The notes: generated by a model from the sequence alone, not told the origin. Counted from the first letter of the stretch, positions 11,899-24,274 are shown. The stretch: DNA of 64,000 nt from Delphinapterus leucas (GCF_002288925.2 NW_022098090.1:4275342-4339341); one strand, 5' to 3'. Program-made: numbers and translations.

Positions 11899-13014
11899 AA
11901 AGTTCTGTAAGAATGTTGTATCTACTTCTGGTACCCAAGTTGTCCAAAGAATATGTGAACATAGTCCAGGAAAAAAAATAGAATGATCAAAAGTGTAGAA
12001 AATAATTTCTCTGAGAACTTAAAGGAATTTAGGTTATTTTACTTGGTTGTGGAAAGGATAAGGAGGAATGACTTTTTTAAAAAAAATGTGTTTTAGGGCT
12101 TTGTAGAAGGTACATCCTGCAATAGGTGTCACCTTTGGGATAGAGAGAGATGGGACCAAGCTTGCTTGGCCCAGAAATTGGGAGGGGGTGAGGGGGATGA
12201 GATGTTGTGCTTGTAGGTGACCCAGCTGTGAGGATCTGGGGAAGACTGAGGCAGGAATTATAGGCTAAACTGATATAATCTCTCATTCTTCCCTCACTTC
12301 CTGATTCTACCTAGTTAATAGCTTGTTTTTCAACTTCTTATAAGATGGATTATTGATTTCCAATTCTGAGACCATACAGTGACTGTATGTCAGCAAGACA
12401 CAGACTTTGATCAAAACCAACTAGGGGTAGTTTCCCTTTAAACTCTCCCAGATCCCTGGCAAGTTTGTGCATATGCCATCTTTTGTTCCCTATCCCTGAT
12501 AGCTCTGTCATGTGTTGCCCACATCTCTCTCCGCAATATTCTTGGAATACTTTCTTATCCTTGTTGAGATAATATCACTAGATAAATTGGGTATAATTGC
12601 TTAGTTTATCTAAACTACATTCTAATGAGTCTGTTGACTAGAATAGCAAATGTTCAAGACCTGCAAGAGTCAGAATTTTTACCTTGTATCAGGGATCTAG
12701 TTCATAGCTTTAGACATTGAGAAAATTTCCATGGTGCAGTGGTACCCACTGCCTGATATTGATCTGCGGTAAGCTTTGGTTTAAGAACAAGATTATTATT
12801 CACATTCCTAATTTGGGATCTTAAATACAGGGTTATATAAACCCTTAGATCTGAGAGACAACATAATAAATGGTATGTTCATAGAGCTGAACACAGAGCC
12901 TGTGTAGTTTAATATTTTCATCAACAGCACAACTTATGGTAGTATTAGATGCATCGGTGGCAATTAACTAGAATACAGTCAACTAAAATCAATTTGAACC
13001 TCTAATTTATTCTG
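11456..13014. other. Intergenic, nothing firmly recognised
   Basis: Unassigned sequence with an (AT)n tract at 11848-11895 and no open frame worth calling. The part at about 11910-12110 has the feel of an old interspersed repeat, but I cannot name it. Confidence 0.5.
11848..11895. repeat. (AT)n microsatellite
   Basis: About 48 bp of alternating TA with one interruption ('ataatata'). Confidence 0.95.
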
Positions 13015-13195
13015 CACAGTGTGAACAGACTAATCTTCTAAAACTACCACTTCTATCACATCACTGCTCTGATTAAAAACTACAATGAACCCCTAAATGC
13101 TTATAGCTTCAAGTCTAAGTGCTTATGGTGTGTGTAGCTCCTTCATAATCTATCTGCATTCTACTCATGCAATTTTATGTTTCTGAAATTCTCAT
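13015..13195 (+). mobile_element. L2 LINE fragment
   Basis: The text 'tatcacatcactgctctgat' followed by 'ctataatct..ctgcattctac'-like phrases matches the remembered L2 3' region ('tgatcacgtcactcccctgc...'). It is strongly diverged and short. Confidence 0.55.
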
Positions 13196-13997
13196 CAGGA
13201 AACTTCTAGTTGGAATAAGATGGCATAAACTTGTTATCCCAAGTAGGGTGGCTCTTTGCTACTATGTACAACTAAACCTTGGAAATAATTCAAAAGGAAA
13301 CCAAAATAAAACTCTGAAAGCTAGTTAAAAATAATATGAACTGGTTTGGGATATCCCAGGACTTAAGAATGGGCAGGGCATCTAACACCATGCTGCCAAC
13401 CCAGAATTTCGGAACCACCAACCCAGCAATGGAAAGCAGCCCAGGTAGGTTTATTTCTCTGCCAGATCAAATTGAAGATCTCCCAAAAATATGAGGCAAG
13501 CCTTGGATCATTGGCAAAGAAAATAAATCTGAAGCAATCAAGAATCTTATATCCATCAAAGCTATCTTTCAAAAATGAAGGTGAAATAGACATACCCAAA
13601 TAAACAAAAGGTGAGAAAATTTGTGGCTCATCTTATAAGAAATGCTAAAGAATGTTCTTCAGGCTAAAAGCAACTAACTCAAGACAGTAATTTGATTATA
13701 TATGAAAAAAACAAAGAGTAAGGGAAAAGGAAATTACATAATTATAAACCAATATAAATGCACACTACTTCCTCTTCTCTAAACTAATTTAAAAAGCAAT
13801 TTTATAAAAAAAATGTATAAAATGTACTTTGGGGCCTTTAACATATAGAAATATATTTGTCAATAACAGCACAAAAGATTTTAGGTTGGAGAAAAGCTGT
13901 ATTGAGCTTATAAAATGATTCCTGATAGTAAGTTGAATCCATAGGAACAAATGGAGACAACGCAAAATGACAAATAAGAAGGTTAAGACAAATAACA
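13196..13997 (+). mobile_element. Old HAL1/L1M fragment, left part
   Basis: Contains an ORF1 3'-end motif, 'caagaatcttatatcc' at about 13525 and 'ctttcaaaaatgaaggtgaa', followed by HAL1-like 3'UTR text. A later L1 3' end (13998-14340) interrupts it. The best-preserved part is 13520-13720. No open frame is retained. Confidence 0.5.
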
Positions 13998-14340
13998 TAT
14001 GGTATCACTTATCTGTGGAATCGAACATATGACAGAAATGAACCTATCTATGAAACAAACAAAATCAGGGACATAGAGAATAGACTGATCGTTGCCAAGG
14101 GCTGGGGGGTGGGAGAGGGTAAGAATGGGAGTTTGGGATTAGCAGATGAAAACTGGTGTATATAGGATGGATAAACAACATCTTACTGTATAGCACAGGG
14201 AACTATATTCAATATCCTATGATAAACAATAATGGAAAAGAATATGAAAAAGAATATGTATATGTATAACTGAGTCACTTTGCTGTACAGCAGTAATTAA
14301 CACACATGGTAATTAAACTGTACTTCAATAAAAAATAAAA
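13998..14340 (+). mobile_element. 5'-truncated L1 3' end
   Basis: Typical L1 3'UTR phrases appear: 'gtatcacttatctgtggaat', 'actgtatagcacaggg' and 'ctttgctgtacagcagtaat', then 'caataaaaaataaaaa'. The duplicated flank 'aaggttaa' occurs at 13979-13986 and 14341-14348, with similar following bases, and is a plausible eroded target duplication. Confidence 0.8.
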
Positions 14341-14835
14341 AAGGTTAATATAACAAATGCTTACATATATACTTACTCTTCTTTCTTTCCTCAGCTTATT
14401 TAAAAGACATAAAATTATATAAACTAATAATTATAACAATTTATTGTTGGGTTTTAATATATATAGACATAATATGTATAAGAATAATAGCACAAAAAGG
14501 AGAAAGAGGATATATATCCATAGAGGTAGGAGTAACATTTCCATATCTCACTGGAATTAAGTTAGTGTAAATCTGGTGCTAGTTCTGATAAGTGAAGATG
14601 CATATGGTAAACCCTAGAGCAACCATGAAGGAAATAACTAAACATTATACTTAAAGAAAAAGAAATTAAATAAATTAAAATGCTACATTACAAAATATCT
14701 ACTTAATGTAAAATAAAGCAGGAGGAATAGAGAGAAAAGATACGAGAAAATATAAAACAGAAAGTGAAATAGCAGAGGTAAACAAACTATATCAATAATA
14801 TTAAATGAGAATGATTACATAATTTTAAAAATAGG
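14341..14835 (+). mobile_element. Old HAL1/L1M fragment, right part
   Basis: Continues the element of 13196-13997 after the insertion. It contains 'gaattaagttagtgtaaatc', 'aaccctagagcaaccatgaa' and 'aaaatatctacttaatgtaa', which match the HAL1/L1M region between ORF1 and ORF2 or the 3'UTR. Confidence 0.5.
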
Positions 14836-14884
14836 AAAAAAAAGCCTTCTGCTGAGCTTCCTCCTTCCCCTATTCCTAGCAAAG

Positions 14885-15300
14885 CTGACATGGAGGGAGG
14901 ATCTTTTTTTTTAAGACCTTATTGTTTTAGATCACTTTTAGGTTCACAGCAAAATTGAGAAGGAAGGGAGATTCCCCATATACTCACTTTCCCCATATAT
15001 GCATAGCCTGCCCCATTATGAATATCCCCCACAAGAGTTGTACATTTGTTACAATTGACAAACCTATATTGACACACCATAATCACCCAAAGTCCAAAGT
15101 TTACACTAGGGTTCACTCTTGGTGTTGTACATTCTATGGGTTTGGACAAATGTAAAATGACATTTATCCCTCATTATGGTATCATACAAAGTATTTTCAC
15201 TGCCCTAAAAATCCTCTATGCTCTGTCTGTCTATTCATTCTTTCCCCAATCCCCAGCAACCAATGATCTTTTTACCATATTCATAAAAATATTTTTTTAA
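14885..15300 (-). mobile_element. Old L1 3'UTR, antisense
   Basis: Phrases such as 'ttaggttcacagcaaaattg', 'acatttgttacaattgac' and 'gggtttggacaaatgtaaaa' match the antisense 3'UTR of old mammalian L1 (L1M group), well conserved along about 400 bp. No coding capacity remains. Confidence 0.7.
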
Positions 15301-16788
15301 ACCTCAGCAGACTAGAAATAGAGGGCAATCTCCTCAACTTGATAAAGAACATCTACCAAAACACTACTACTTACATTATATGTAGTGGTGAAAACTGAAT
15401 GCTTTTCCCCTAAATTTGGGATGTCAGCTATACTTCTCTTATTCAACATAATACTGAAATTTCTAGCCACTGCAATAAAACAAGAAAAATAAATAAAAAT
15501 CATACTTTGTAAAAGGGAAGAAAGAGACTGATCTCTATTTAAAGATGACATGAGTGTCTACATATAATATTCTGAGACACCTACAAAAAAACCTCCCAGA
15601 ATAAGTGAATTCAGCAAGGCTGCAGAATACAAAGTAAACACACAAATCATCACATTTATATCTATAGAAAATGTAAATGCAAAAACTGAAAAACAGACAT
15701 TTATACGAAGTGTGCAAGTCGCATAAGGACAGACAAAGAGACAAATGGAGTAGAATAGAGACTCCAGAAATAAACCCTTGCACATATGGTCAACTGATTT
15801 TTGACAAGTGTGCCAAGGTTATTCAATAGGAAAAAGCAGTCTTTTCAATAATTGGTGCTGGGAAAACTGGATATACATATGCAAAAGAATAAAGTTAGAC
15901 CTTTTCTTTACACCATGTACAAAATTAGTGCAAAATGGATGAAAGATCTAAAAATAAGAGCTAAAATTATACAATTTGTAGTAGAAAACAAAGGGGTAAA
16001 TCTTCATTACATTATATTTGGCACTATTTCTTTGATATGACACCAAAAGTATGGACAACAACAACAAAATATAGGTAATTTGGACATCACCAAAATTTTA
16101 AACTTTTCTGCATGAAAGGATATTATTGAGAGAGTGAAAAGAAAATCCACAGAATGGAAGAAAATTCTTAAAAATCACTTATCTGATAAAGGATTAATAC
16201 CTAGAATATATAAAGTAATATGTCAAACAAAACAAAACAGAAAATAATATGTTGACAAGGATGTGGAGACATTGGAATTCTCATGCATTGTTGGTGGAAA
16301 TGTAAATGGTACAGTGCTATGGAAAACCATTTGGTGGTTTCTCAAAAAGTTAAACATAGAATTACCATATGATCCAGCAATTCTACTCCTAGGTGTATGT
16401 CCAAAAAATTGAAAGCAAGGACTCAAGCAGATACATGTACATTAATATTCATAGCAGCCATATTCACAAGAACCAAAATGTTTAACCAATTCAAAATCCA
16501 CCAACAGATGAGTAAACAAAATGTAGTATATTCATATAATGGAATGTTATTCAGCCTTAAAAATTGAAATTGTGATACATGCTATGACATGGGTGAATCC
16601 ACACATAATAATCAAAAATGGACATCTGCCTGATGAGATAGTTCTGCATCCTTTTACTATGACACAGATGAATCTTGAAAACCTTACAATAAATGAAATA
16701 AGCCATAAGCGAAAAGATAAATATATGATTCCAGTTACATGAGGTACCTAAAATTCTTAGACACAGAAAGTAGAATAGAAGTAACCAG
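15301..16788 (+). mobile_element. Old L1 ORF2 fragment (L1ME-like), split by an LTR
   Basis: Matches L1 ORF2 from the reverse-transcriptase region onward. 'gttattcaacataatactga'-like text lies near 15440, 'ggtgctgggaaaactggata' near 15855 and 'ggtggaaatgtaaatggtac' near 16292. Short open pieces at 15852-16040 and 16539-16742 are ORF2 scraps. It stops at 'gtaaccag' and resumes at 17389 after a solo LTR. ORF2 is riddled with stops. Confidence 0.8.
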
Positions 16789-17388
16789 TGTTACAGCAGG
16801 CAGGTAGCTATGTATGAGCAGAGAAATGGGGGGAGGTGAAAAGTGGCAGGAAATGATGCATCCTGTAAACAGTGGGGGTCCATGGGCAGCAAAGAAAAGC
16901 AGGAACCTCCAGACTGACAGGAAACCATGCATTCTGGGTGATAAGTGTCCTGGAAACAAAGAAAGGTGGGGAAAGGCGGGAATCTCCTGAGTCTGAATGT
17001 AACCTGTTGCTCATTATGCTCTCATTACAATAAAATTAGCCTTACAGATAAAAGTACCCATCATGCACCGACACCATAACACTTCTAATCTAAGCTAAAT
17101 AAGGGCAAAATCCCTCCTCCCCTTGGGAAGATGGAGCTGGGATGAAAATCAGGGAATATGACCCCTAAACTCCTCGTTTCGCAGTGAATATTCCACCCAT
17201 TCATTTGTATGCCCCTCATAACCGGTTTGCCAAAGAAACCCAGGGCAGCAGCTCCTCACCTGTCTGCCCGCTCTCCCTCTGAGAGCATATTCTTGCTTAA
17301 ATAAACTCTCACTCTACTTTCTTGACCTCCCTGCCTCATCTCCAAATTCTTTCAATATGGAGAAAGAACCTTAAATTCACCAGGAACA
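16789..17388 (+). mobile_element. Solo ERV LTR (class I-like), 600 bp
   Basis: Begins TG (16789) and ends CA (17387-17388). It is flanked by a perfect 4-bp duplication CCAG (16785-16788 and 17389-17392). The polyadenylation signal AATAAA lies at 17300-17305, followed by a C/T-rich U5-like end, so the LTR is in plus orientation. Removing it restores the L1 3'UTR phrase 'gtaaccagggactgga'. No internal retroviral sequence accompanies it, so it is a solo LTR left by LTR-LTR recombination. The 4-bp duplication is the rule for gamma-like (class I) ERVs. The family is not named. Confidence 0.82.
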
Positions 17389-17582
17389 CCAGGGACTGGA
17401 AGAAGGGCGTACAAAAGTATTGTTTAATGTGTTCAGTATTTCTGTTTGGGATGCTGGAAAAGTTCTGGAAATTGGTGATGATTGCACCACTTTGTGAATA
17501 TAATTAATGTCACTGAATTGTACATTTCAAAATGGTTAAAAGGGTACATTTTATGTCATGTATATTTCACCACAATTTACAC
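17389..17582 (+). mobile_element. Old L1 3'UTR (continues 15301-16788)
   Basis: The text 'ggactggaagaaggg', 'gtactgaattgtacattt'-like phrases ('cactgaattgtacatttcaa') and 'gtatatttcaccacaattta' form the 3' end of an L1ME-type element. It is continuous with the L1 left of the solo LTR. Confidence 0.75.
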
Positions 17583-17784
17583 ATCATATCAGGTACAATC
17601 CAAAGAAAATTAAACACTTAGATATAAGCTTTAAAAAAATCACTTAAAATCTATACGCTGAAAATTACAAAATGTTGATGAAAGAAACCAAAGAGAAGTA
17701 AATGGAAATACATACCATTGTCATGGATTGAAAGATTCAACATACTAAACATACCAATTCTACCCAGATGGTCTATAGTGTTAA
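17583..17784 (+). mobile_element. Old L1 ORF2, segment 1 of a split host element
   Basis: ORF2 text 'aatccaaagaaaattaaaca', 'ctatacgctgaaaattacaa' and 'accaattctacccagatgg' runs to 'tctatagtgttaa'. It continues at 24711 ('ggcaattcttataaaag'), so everything between was inserted later. This element provides the time order for the insertions nested in 17785-26502. Confidence 0.72.
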
Positions 17785-18179
17785 AAAGTAAACTTCAACA
17801 GAGTAAATCTGAAGATCTAATTGGCTCTTTCAACAATTCATGAATCTGGCAGCATCCCATCTAGTAGATAGCAAAGGCACTCTGAGGAGATGTAAAAACG
17901 AAAGGATTTTATAGGCAGAAACTGGGTAGGACAAGGAAGTTATTAGCAAAAGAAAAGAAAGGGTTGTTTCAGGCTAAGTTACTTTCCTTTAGGGGGAAGG
18001 GCAGGAGGTTTATAATTATGCAGATTACCTCACTAGAGCTGACCTGGAAATTCCAGACTGATTGGTTTAAAATTCCACTCCTGGGAGAGGTTGAAACTGC
18101 AATTAGGTTAAGTGTTAATTCTTGGTGAGGCTTAGCAAGAGTGATTCCATTTAGGGCTTGCTTCTTTTTAACAACAGGT
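17785..18179 (-). mobile_element. LTR-like insertion, family unknown
   Basis: A block of 395 bp that interrupts the host L1. TTAA stands on both sides (17781-17784 and 18180-18183), and removing one copy restores the L1 text. Its minus-strand content ('gatgggatgctgccagattc') recalls the U5 of class I LTRs, but I cannot name it. Its ends do not show clean TG...CA, and TTAA is also the piggyBac target, so a DNA transposon is not excluded. Confidence 0.4.
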
Positions 18180-18187
18180 TTAAGGCA

Positions 18188-18480
18188 TGTTGACTGAAAA
18201 AAATGCACAACCTAAACATTGAGACTTATGTTTTATTTAGCAGACTACATCTCAAGTTAATGATTTTAATGCTTTTCTATGCATGGGAAGATGCAAGAGT
18301 CTGGGCTTATTGAAATCATTCATTTGATATGTATCTTAACTATCTAGGACCACTATCCTGTTTTTCTCCCTCCTGAATTTCCCTCAGGGACTAATGAGGG
18401 GGTTAGCTGCAGTGGCTGATGTCTTGATGACAGCAACATCCTTTGTTTACTGAAATAGCAGGCAATATTTATTGTCCACA
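18188..18480 (-). mobile_element. ERV 3' LTR (copy A), minus strand
   Basis: The plus-strand text runs from TG (18188) to CA (18480). It shares most of its length with copies at 23939-24274, 24564-24710, 25220-25695 and 41063-41549. The reverse-complement polyadenylation signal lies at 18232-18237. GGCA precedes it (18184-18187) and the same GGCA follows copy C (24711-24714), so A and C are the outer edges of one integration. Confidence 0.68.
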
Positions 18481-18772
18481 GTCTCTCCTCTTCACCATAA
18501 ATTCGACCAATGTTTGAGAGGCATTTCATGACCAATTTTGTCCCACTGTGCTGGGAAGGCTCATTCCTAGGGTAGGGGAGGAGTCTGTTGATAGGTCATT
18601 CAATGTGATAATTTTTGGATTAAGCCTTGTTGATAATCTAAAATTCTTTGGATCACCTGTTTTACTAGTCTATTATAATCCAGGAAATGTTTTTCCTTGT
18701 TGCTTCTTCCCATATGTAGAGTTGCACCACTACAATTATTCTATATAGAGTTATATTTATGATGGATTTCCT
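18481..18772 (-). mobile_element. ERV 3'-internal segment (copy 1)
   Basis: About 290 bp next to LTR A that recurs at 24275-24563 with roughly 95% identity by eye. In provirus sense it lies just upstream of the LTR, so it is read as the 3' end of the internal region. A 60-codon minus frame (18353-18535) crosses the LTR edge and also has a counterpart at 24147-24329. No known protein is recognised. Confidence 0.55.
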
Positions 18773-21700
18773 CAAGACATTTAGCCATCATTAATTTTGT
18801 CTGAGGTCTGGTTACACATTGGGTAAAGTAAGAGACAGTAATCTTGTAAAATAGATAAGATATAAGTAATACAGGTAGTAACATTAATAAAAATCATAGT
18901 ATAGCAGAGAGAGGCACAAGGCATCAATAATTTGTAAATAACAAGAGAACAAATTAAAACAATTATTATTATAAGTTGTAATCTGGTGAAAATAAAACAT
19001 CAAATCCACAGGGGAGCCAGCTAGAGAAACCAAATTCTGAAAGGATCAGGTAGAGAGAAAAAGATAACTGTTTTATTTTTGTTTACAATGGTATACTTTA
19101 TCAACTTATCATAGTGTAAGAGGAACAGTTTTCTGGAAAACAAAGATTGAAAGCCAGTATTTTTCAGAAAAATGTCATAAAACTATATAATATTTATCAG
19201 TTTATTCAGTCCCATGTAATCAATTTCTGTTGATCTGTATGAAGTCATCAGGTTTTCCATTAGAGTTTTAAATTTCTTACCCAGTTCAGTGGAATGATCT
19301 AAAAGTCATCAGAAACTTATATTTGCCAAAAAGTCCTTTTTATGAATCTTCTTGAAGATCTTCATTTTGTAAAAGCATCAGAATAAAACAATGATGGCCT
19401 ATAAATAACAAAAGACTTAAAATAGCATGGTTAAAGACCTGATTACAATGCAATTGACAAGAAACTTCGTTATTTCTGTGACATACAACATTTTAAGATA
19501 ATAACTGGAATTATGACTTATAACATTATACCAAGACATCAGAATTTTAGGAATTCCAAATAAATTTTGGAATATCTATATTAAATACATTAACCCACAC
19601 AACATAACCTAAGAAGGTTTTATCACCACTTATTTGACAATGTTTCCCATGTAATTTAACATACCAAATAAACCTAACTAATTTAGTATCTCTCTTTGAG
19701 ATATTTCAGTGTCCCTTTGAAGAATCCCAAAGTTACCCAGAGATCAGAAGAAATTTATTTAGAATTTGACATTTGGAAACTTTGTCAAAAAATATCAAAA
19801 AAAATTTTTTTTAAAACACTTGGTCAAATAGAATCATAGACCACCATGAAGCAGTACTTATTCAGTTAACCAAAGTGACAAGAAAAGATTTTTAAGTCAA
19901 ATACAGATCATTTAGAAGGCAAAGAAATTCACAATCTGTTATCAAAAGTAGCTCAACATTCCAAGAAAATTTTGTTCTCTTAACAGAGAGAGAAAACCAA
20001 ACTCCAGTCCTGCATCCGCCCACCTTTAATAACAGAAATCATTTATCTAATTAAATTCAATCCAATCTAAGCCTTAGCATGTACAAAACTCCTTTTTAAG
20101 GGCTCTATTTCTACAAACCTTCCACAACTTTATGTATCCATATTCATTTGTCCCTTATTTTTCCATCCTGGAACAAGCAGCTCTAGGACAAAATCACTCT
20201 TTCCCCTTAACAAAATACATTTCCATTCCTCATACCTTCTTTTGCTGAAAACTCATATCCTACTTTCCCTGCATACCGACACATTTCCCTTATTATTTCT
20301 AGCTTTAATTAAATATTTTATTATAATTTTCAACTCTTAAAATCTCTAGCAAAACCTGAAAAGCAAGCAATTTTGAACTGTTTGCTAAACCAACATTTCC
20401 TGATTGGCAAATTTAGGAACATTCCATAACCTCTAGAAACATAGAGGTTTTCATAGTATTTCTTTTCTCAATGTGGTACAAGACATGTGTCTAACAAACC
20501 CCAAATATCTTTCAGTTCTCTCTTGTAAAGAGACAAAATTAGGCAAATTTAGACCAGTTTAGCAGTCAATGTTCCAGTATTTTATCCTACTTGAAATGAT
20601 CTGGATATTCAATGAATTCCATTATTTAATTTAACAAAACTTTGAAGTTTCAAGTTACAAAAAATCTGGAGAAACTATTTTAGATAGACATACCCAAAAC
20701 ATAATTATTCCTAAAGTGTTCACCTGAAAACTCTTATCTCATTTGTCTTTATTTTATAACTTACTTATGAATAGATCATCATACCAAGTCATTTTTTTCT
20801 TGCTGACAAACTCTGCAACAGAAATAACATGAACTTATTGACCTTCAGTAAACCTAGGTACAATAAAATTAGGACATGTCTGTATTGATTAAACCAGGAA
20901 GCCTAAGCTAGTTCTAATACTAGACATTAATTTAATATTGAATATTTCCTAGATCACATAAGCCTGAAATTCATTCTGGCCAGTTTCCTTTATATTTAGA
21001 AATATTTAATTGGTAAGAACTTACTTTTAAGCCAATTAAATAGAGCTCTTTTATAACTTTATTTTTTTATATTTTCCAGGAGTAAAGAAATCTCATACGT
21101 ATAATGTACACACAGACATACAAACAGACAAAACTAGAGATCTCATAGCTTCACTTTAACAATTAGTTATGAATGAGATATTACAATATAAACTTAGTAG
21201 TTTATGAGTAACATCTGGAATAAGTTAAATTTATTTGGTCAGATGACTAAGGCTTTACTATATGTGGAAAAGACTTTTAAGATTCATATTTGTCCTTAAT
21301 AAATCTTTAAGGAAACTATGAATTAGATTATGGGTGAGGGAACCTTTCCAGCAGTTTGAGTTTTAAAAGGCCCCCCTTTTTTTCCTGTTTTTTATTATTC
21401 CTTTGTTTTCAGATTTTACCTGATTGGGCTAAATAGGCTTAGTATCAGATTATTGTGAGCTGTATTTACATTTCTAATTTGTAGAGATTTGCAAGACAAA
21501 GAGTTGCTTTTAATTCCCCAAAGAACTAGTCTGTCACCTAAATAATATTAAAAGATTGATTTGCCCAACTATATTTTTTAATTTGCTTTTATATATCAGT
21601 GAGAAGATTTCTTCCTAAACTGAAAATCAAGTGTTCTATGTTCTAGAATTTTAGGGTTCAATATATCATGCCTTCAAAAATGTGCATAAGGCATCCAACA

Positions 21701-22308
21701 ATATCCCTATTTTGGAGTGCACAGGTTAAACCCAGGGCAAAAATTTCTATTATTATAATAATTGTTATTATTATTATTATTAGTAGTAGCCCCTGAATAT
21801 TGGCTCCCAGTTTTTACTTCATACTGTGTGAACTCAGGTAACCCTGTTGATTTCCTTTAGTAAGTTTAATTAATATTGTCTGAGTGGCAGATTTATATGA
21901 CTTGTCTTATCATACCAAGCAGGTGAAGCATTCCCTAGTGAGACAAAATGTCAATCCCACAACATAATTAGGCAAAAATTATGTAACCATCTTATATAAA
22001 GCCCATTGAAATATACCAATTTATATAAACTTTCATCTCAATTCTGTTAACTGTTATACTTTTAACTTTAGTTTCCATTAGGACCCCATCAACAAACCTT
22101 GGTCTTACAAGGAGTCCTAGAAGCTTTCCTTTTATCCCCTGACCATTTTATCTTTTTTTTTGTATAAAAGGCTCTGGTGTCTCCAATGAGGAGTTGAGCT
22201 GAGGGAGTCGGGCCCTTTTGTCAATCTTTTAACTTGGTTAATTGGCCTAACTGTTGCCCTAAGCAATTGCTTGTCAGATATCTCAGTGTAATTTTTTTCT
22301 CCAGTCCT

Positions 22309-22334
22309 ATATATATATATATATATATATATAT
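22309..22334. repeat. (AT)n microsatellite
   Basis: About 26 bp of alternating AT inside the ERV-like region. Confidence 0.93.
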
Positions 22335-22750
22335 TACACTGGGGTAAATAGGGTGGACACGTTTGGGGTCCTTTAATGTCGGGGACCAATAGGGGATCTC
22401 TTTGGCCCATCCAACCTTAGATAGTGTTGTAGAAAAAAACTTTTGTTTTAATCATATTACTGTCCATTTTATTTATTCAATTTCTTAATAATCTTCTAAA
22501 GATTTTTATCTTTTGGGAGGAGTTCCTTTAAAATTTCCACCTAGTTGGGAAAAAAAAGTCTCTAGAACTTTTCCCCTCAGTTTTTTCTCCCACCCTTAAT
22601 CAACCTAAGTAGCATTAATTAACCTAACATTTTTATTAGCATTTCAAAGACCCATTAAGGAGAAGTAGCACCCACAAATAAGGCTTCCAAAACCATTTTT
22701 TGTATGCTTGTTTGTTTGTTTTATACTAAGGGAGTACTTAAGTTAGCCAT

Positions 22751-22767
22751 TATATATATATATATAT
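22751..22767. repeat. (TA)n microsatellite
   Basis: A short 17-bp TA tract. Confidence 0.85.
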
Positions 22768-23117
22768 TGCATCTGCCTTCTAATTTGATTTTTTCATAGA
22801 TGCCAATAAAGCAGTTATTTATAATGAGAGCTCTCTAAAAATTTACCAGTTTAAAGTTTCTCCAATTTAAAGGATCCATTGTCTGGCCATTAATGAGGTA
22901 TAACTTAATAACCACTCAAACCCATAAGATGCAAGAGCTGTCCCAACAAGAGAGTGCAAAGAATGTAGCCTCACAAGATCTAGAAAATTTACTCCCCAAA
23001 ACAGTCTAAGAAAGTAAAGAGACTTTATTGTACAGGTGGACACAACAAAGGTTAAGATGACAAAAGCCCTTTCTGGAAGCTCTTATGACAAATTTCTCCT
23101 GAGAGTTGGCAGTCAGA

Positions 23118-23186
23118 CAAAAAAAAAAAAAGAAAAAAAAAAGAGACCCAACAAACAAACAAAACCAGCAAAAAAACAAAAAAAAC
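23118..23186. repeat. A-rich / (CAAA)n tract
   Basis: Two A runs followed by 'aacaaacaaacaaaacc'-type repeats. They account for the Lys-rich frames seen here, which are not genes. Confidence 0.9.
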
Positions 23187-23938
23187 TGCTCAGAATCCCT
23201 CCCTATTCAACTGGCTGCCCAAAGTACACCATATGTGTACCTTTCAGATGGCAGAGAGCAAGTTCTCAAAACACGGGGGAAGAAAAAAGAGTGCCTAAGA
23301 AGGTCAGGTAGAACATTTACATCTCAAAGACATGGGAGAGATATGTTAAGTTCCTCCTAAAAGTGCTTTTGTTTCTTTAAGGTCAGAATTCTGAAAAGAT
23401 GCTTTAACAAGCTGGCTTTCTCTAACTTAACTGTGTACACAGTAAAAGAGTCCTATCTTGGCTATTTTCAGGGTGAGATTTCCTTTACTTCCCATTTAAG
23501 TAAGTACTTGTAAATATAAGTTTTGTAAGCACATAAATCTGGCTGGGGTGTTAGTTGGAGGCTGGGAAAGATGTTAGGCAAGCCTCTCATCTAATCACCC
23601 AGTTCGGAATACTCAGTGTCTCTCAACTGAGTAAATCCCAATATCTTTCAACAAGGCTTCCTTAGCATCTTTCAACTGGGAGAGTAATTTTTCTTAGTGT
23701 TTTTCAACCAGGCTCCCCCAGCTGAAAGCTGGGGGCCAGATACCTGTTACATGCTGCCAAGTAAAACTCAGGGTTATCAACCAATGATCAGGAGATCCAA
23801 GAACCAGGAGTTTGTCTGGACTCTCCAAGGAGGTGGATGGGCACAAGAGATCTCTGCTGGTACTAAGGCTCTGGATCCTCGTAGAGTTCAGGCAAACGAG
23901 AAAAGTCTGTTCTGGCTCCCTTCACTGGTCATCAAAAT

Positions 23939-24274
23939 TGTTGACTTAAAAATATGCACAGCCTAATATTTGAGAATTATATTTCATCCAGTGGACTTAC
24001 TGAGGACTTAAGCCTGGGATACAGACATCACAAAAAATAGATATCCCAAGTTAATGATTTTAATGCTTTTCTATGTATGGGAAGATGCAAGAGTCTGGGC
24101 TTATTGAAATCATTCATTTGATATGCACCTTAACCATTTATGACCACTATTCTCTTTTTCTCCATCCTGAATTCCCCTCAGGGTGTACTGTTAGGGGTGA
24201 CTGCAGTGGCTGATGACTTGATAATAACAATGTCCTTTGCTTACTGAAATGGCAGGCAATATTTATTGTCCACA
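23939..24274 (-). mobile_element. ERV LTR (copy B), minus strand
   Basis: Runs from TG (23939) to CA (24273-24274) and matches copy A, with about 45 extra bases near 23990-24045. It lies inside the ERV block, followed by a second copy of the internal segment and a partial LTR. It is therefore the middle LTR of an LTR-int-LTR-int-LTR arrangement. Confidence 0.65.

Larger units (their letters stand above)
18773..23938 (-). mobile_element. Degraded ERV internal region (candidate)
   Basis: About 5.2 kb between LTR copies A and B, where gag, pol and env would lie in minus sense. It is AT-rich and almost free of open frames: none of 60 codons or more between 18773 and 22131. A 92-codon minus frame at 22132-22410 (with DPLLVPDIKG and an IYIYIY run from the TA repeat) is the only notable one and I cannot assign it. 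I saw no reverse-transcriptase or protease motif. The primer-binding site should lie at about 23916-23938, but the text does not match a tRNA I know. The retroviral reading therefore rests on the flanking LTRs. Confidence 0.42.

Noticed and set aside
23036..23360. Lys-rich overlapping frames of 84-91 codons
   Set aside because: Explained by the A-rich/(CAAA)n tract inside the ERV-like region.
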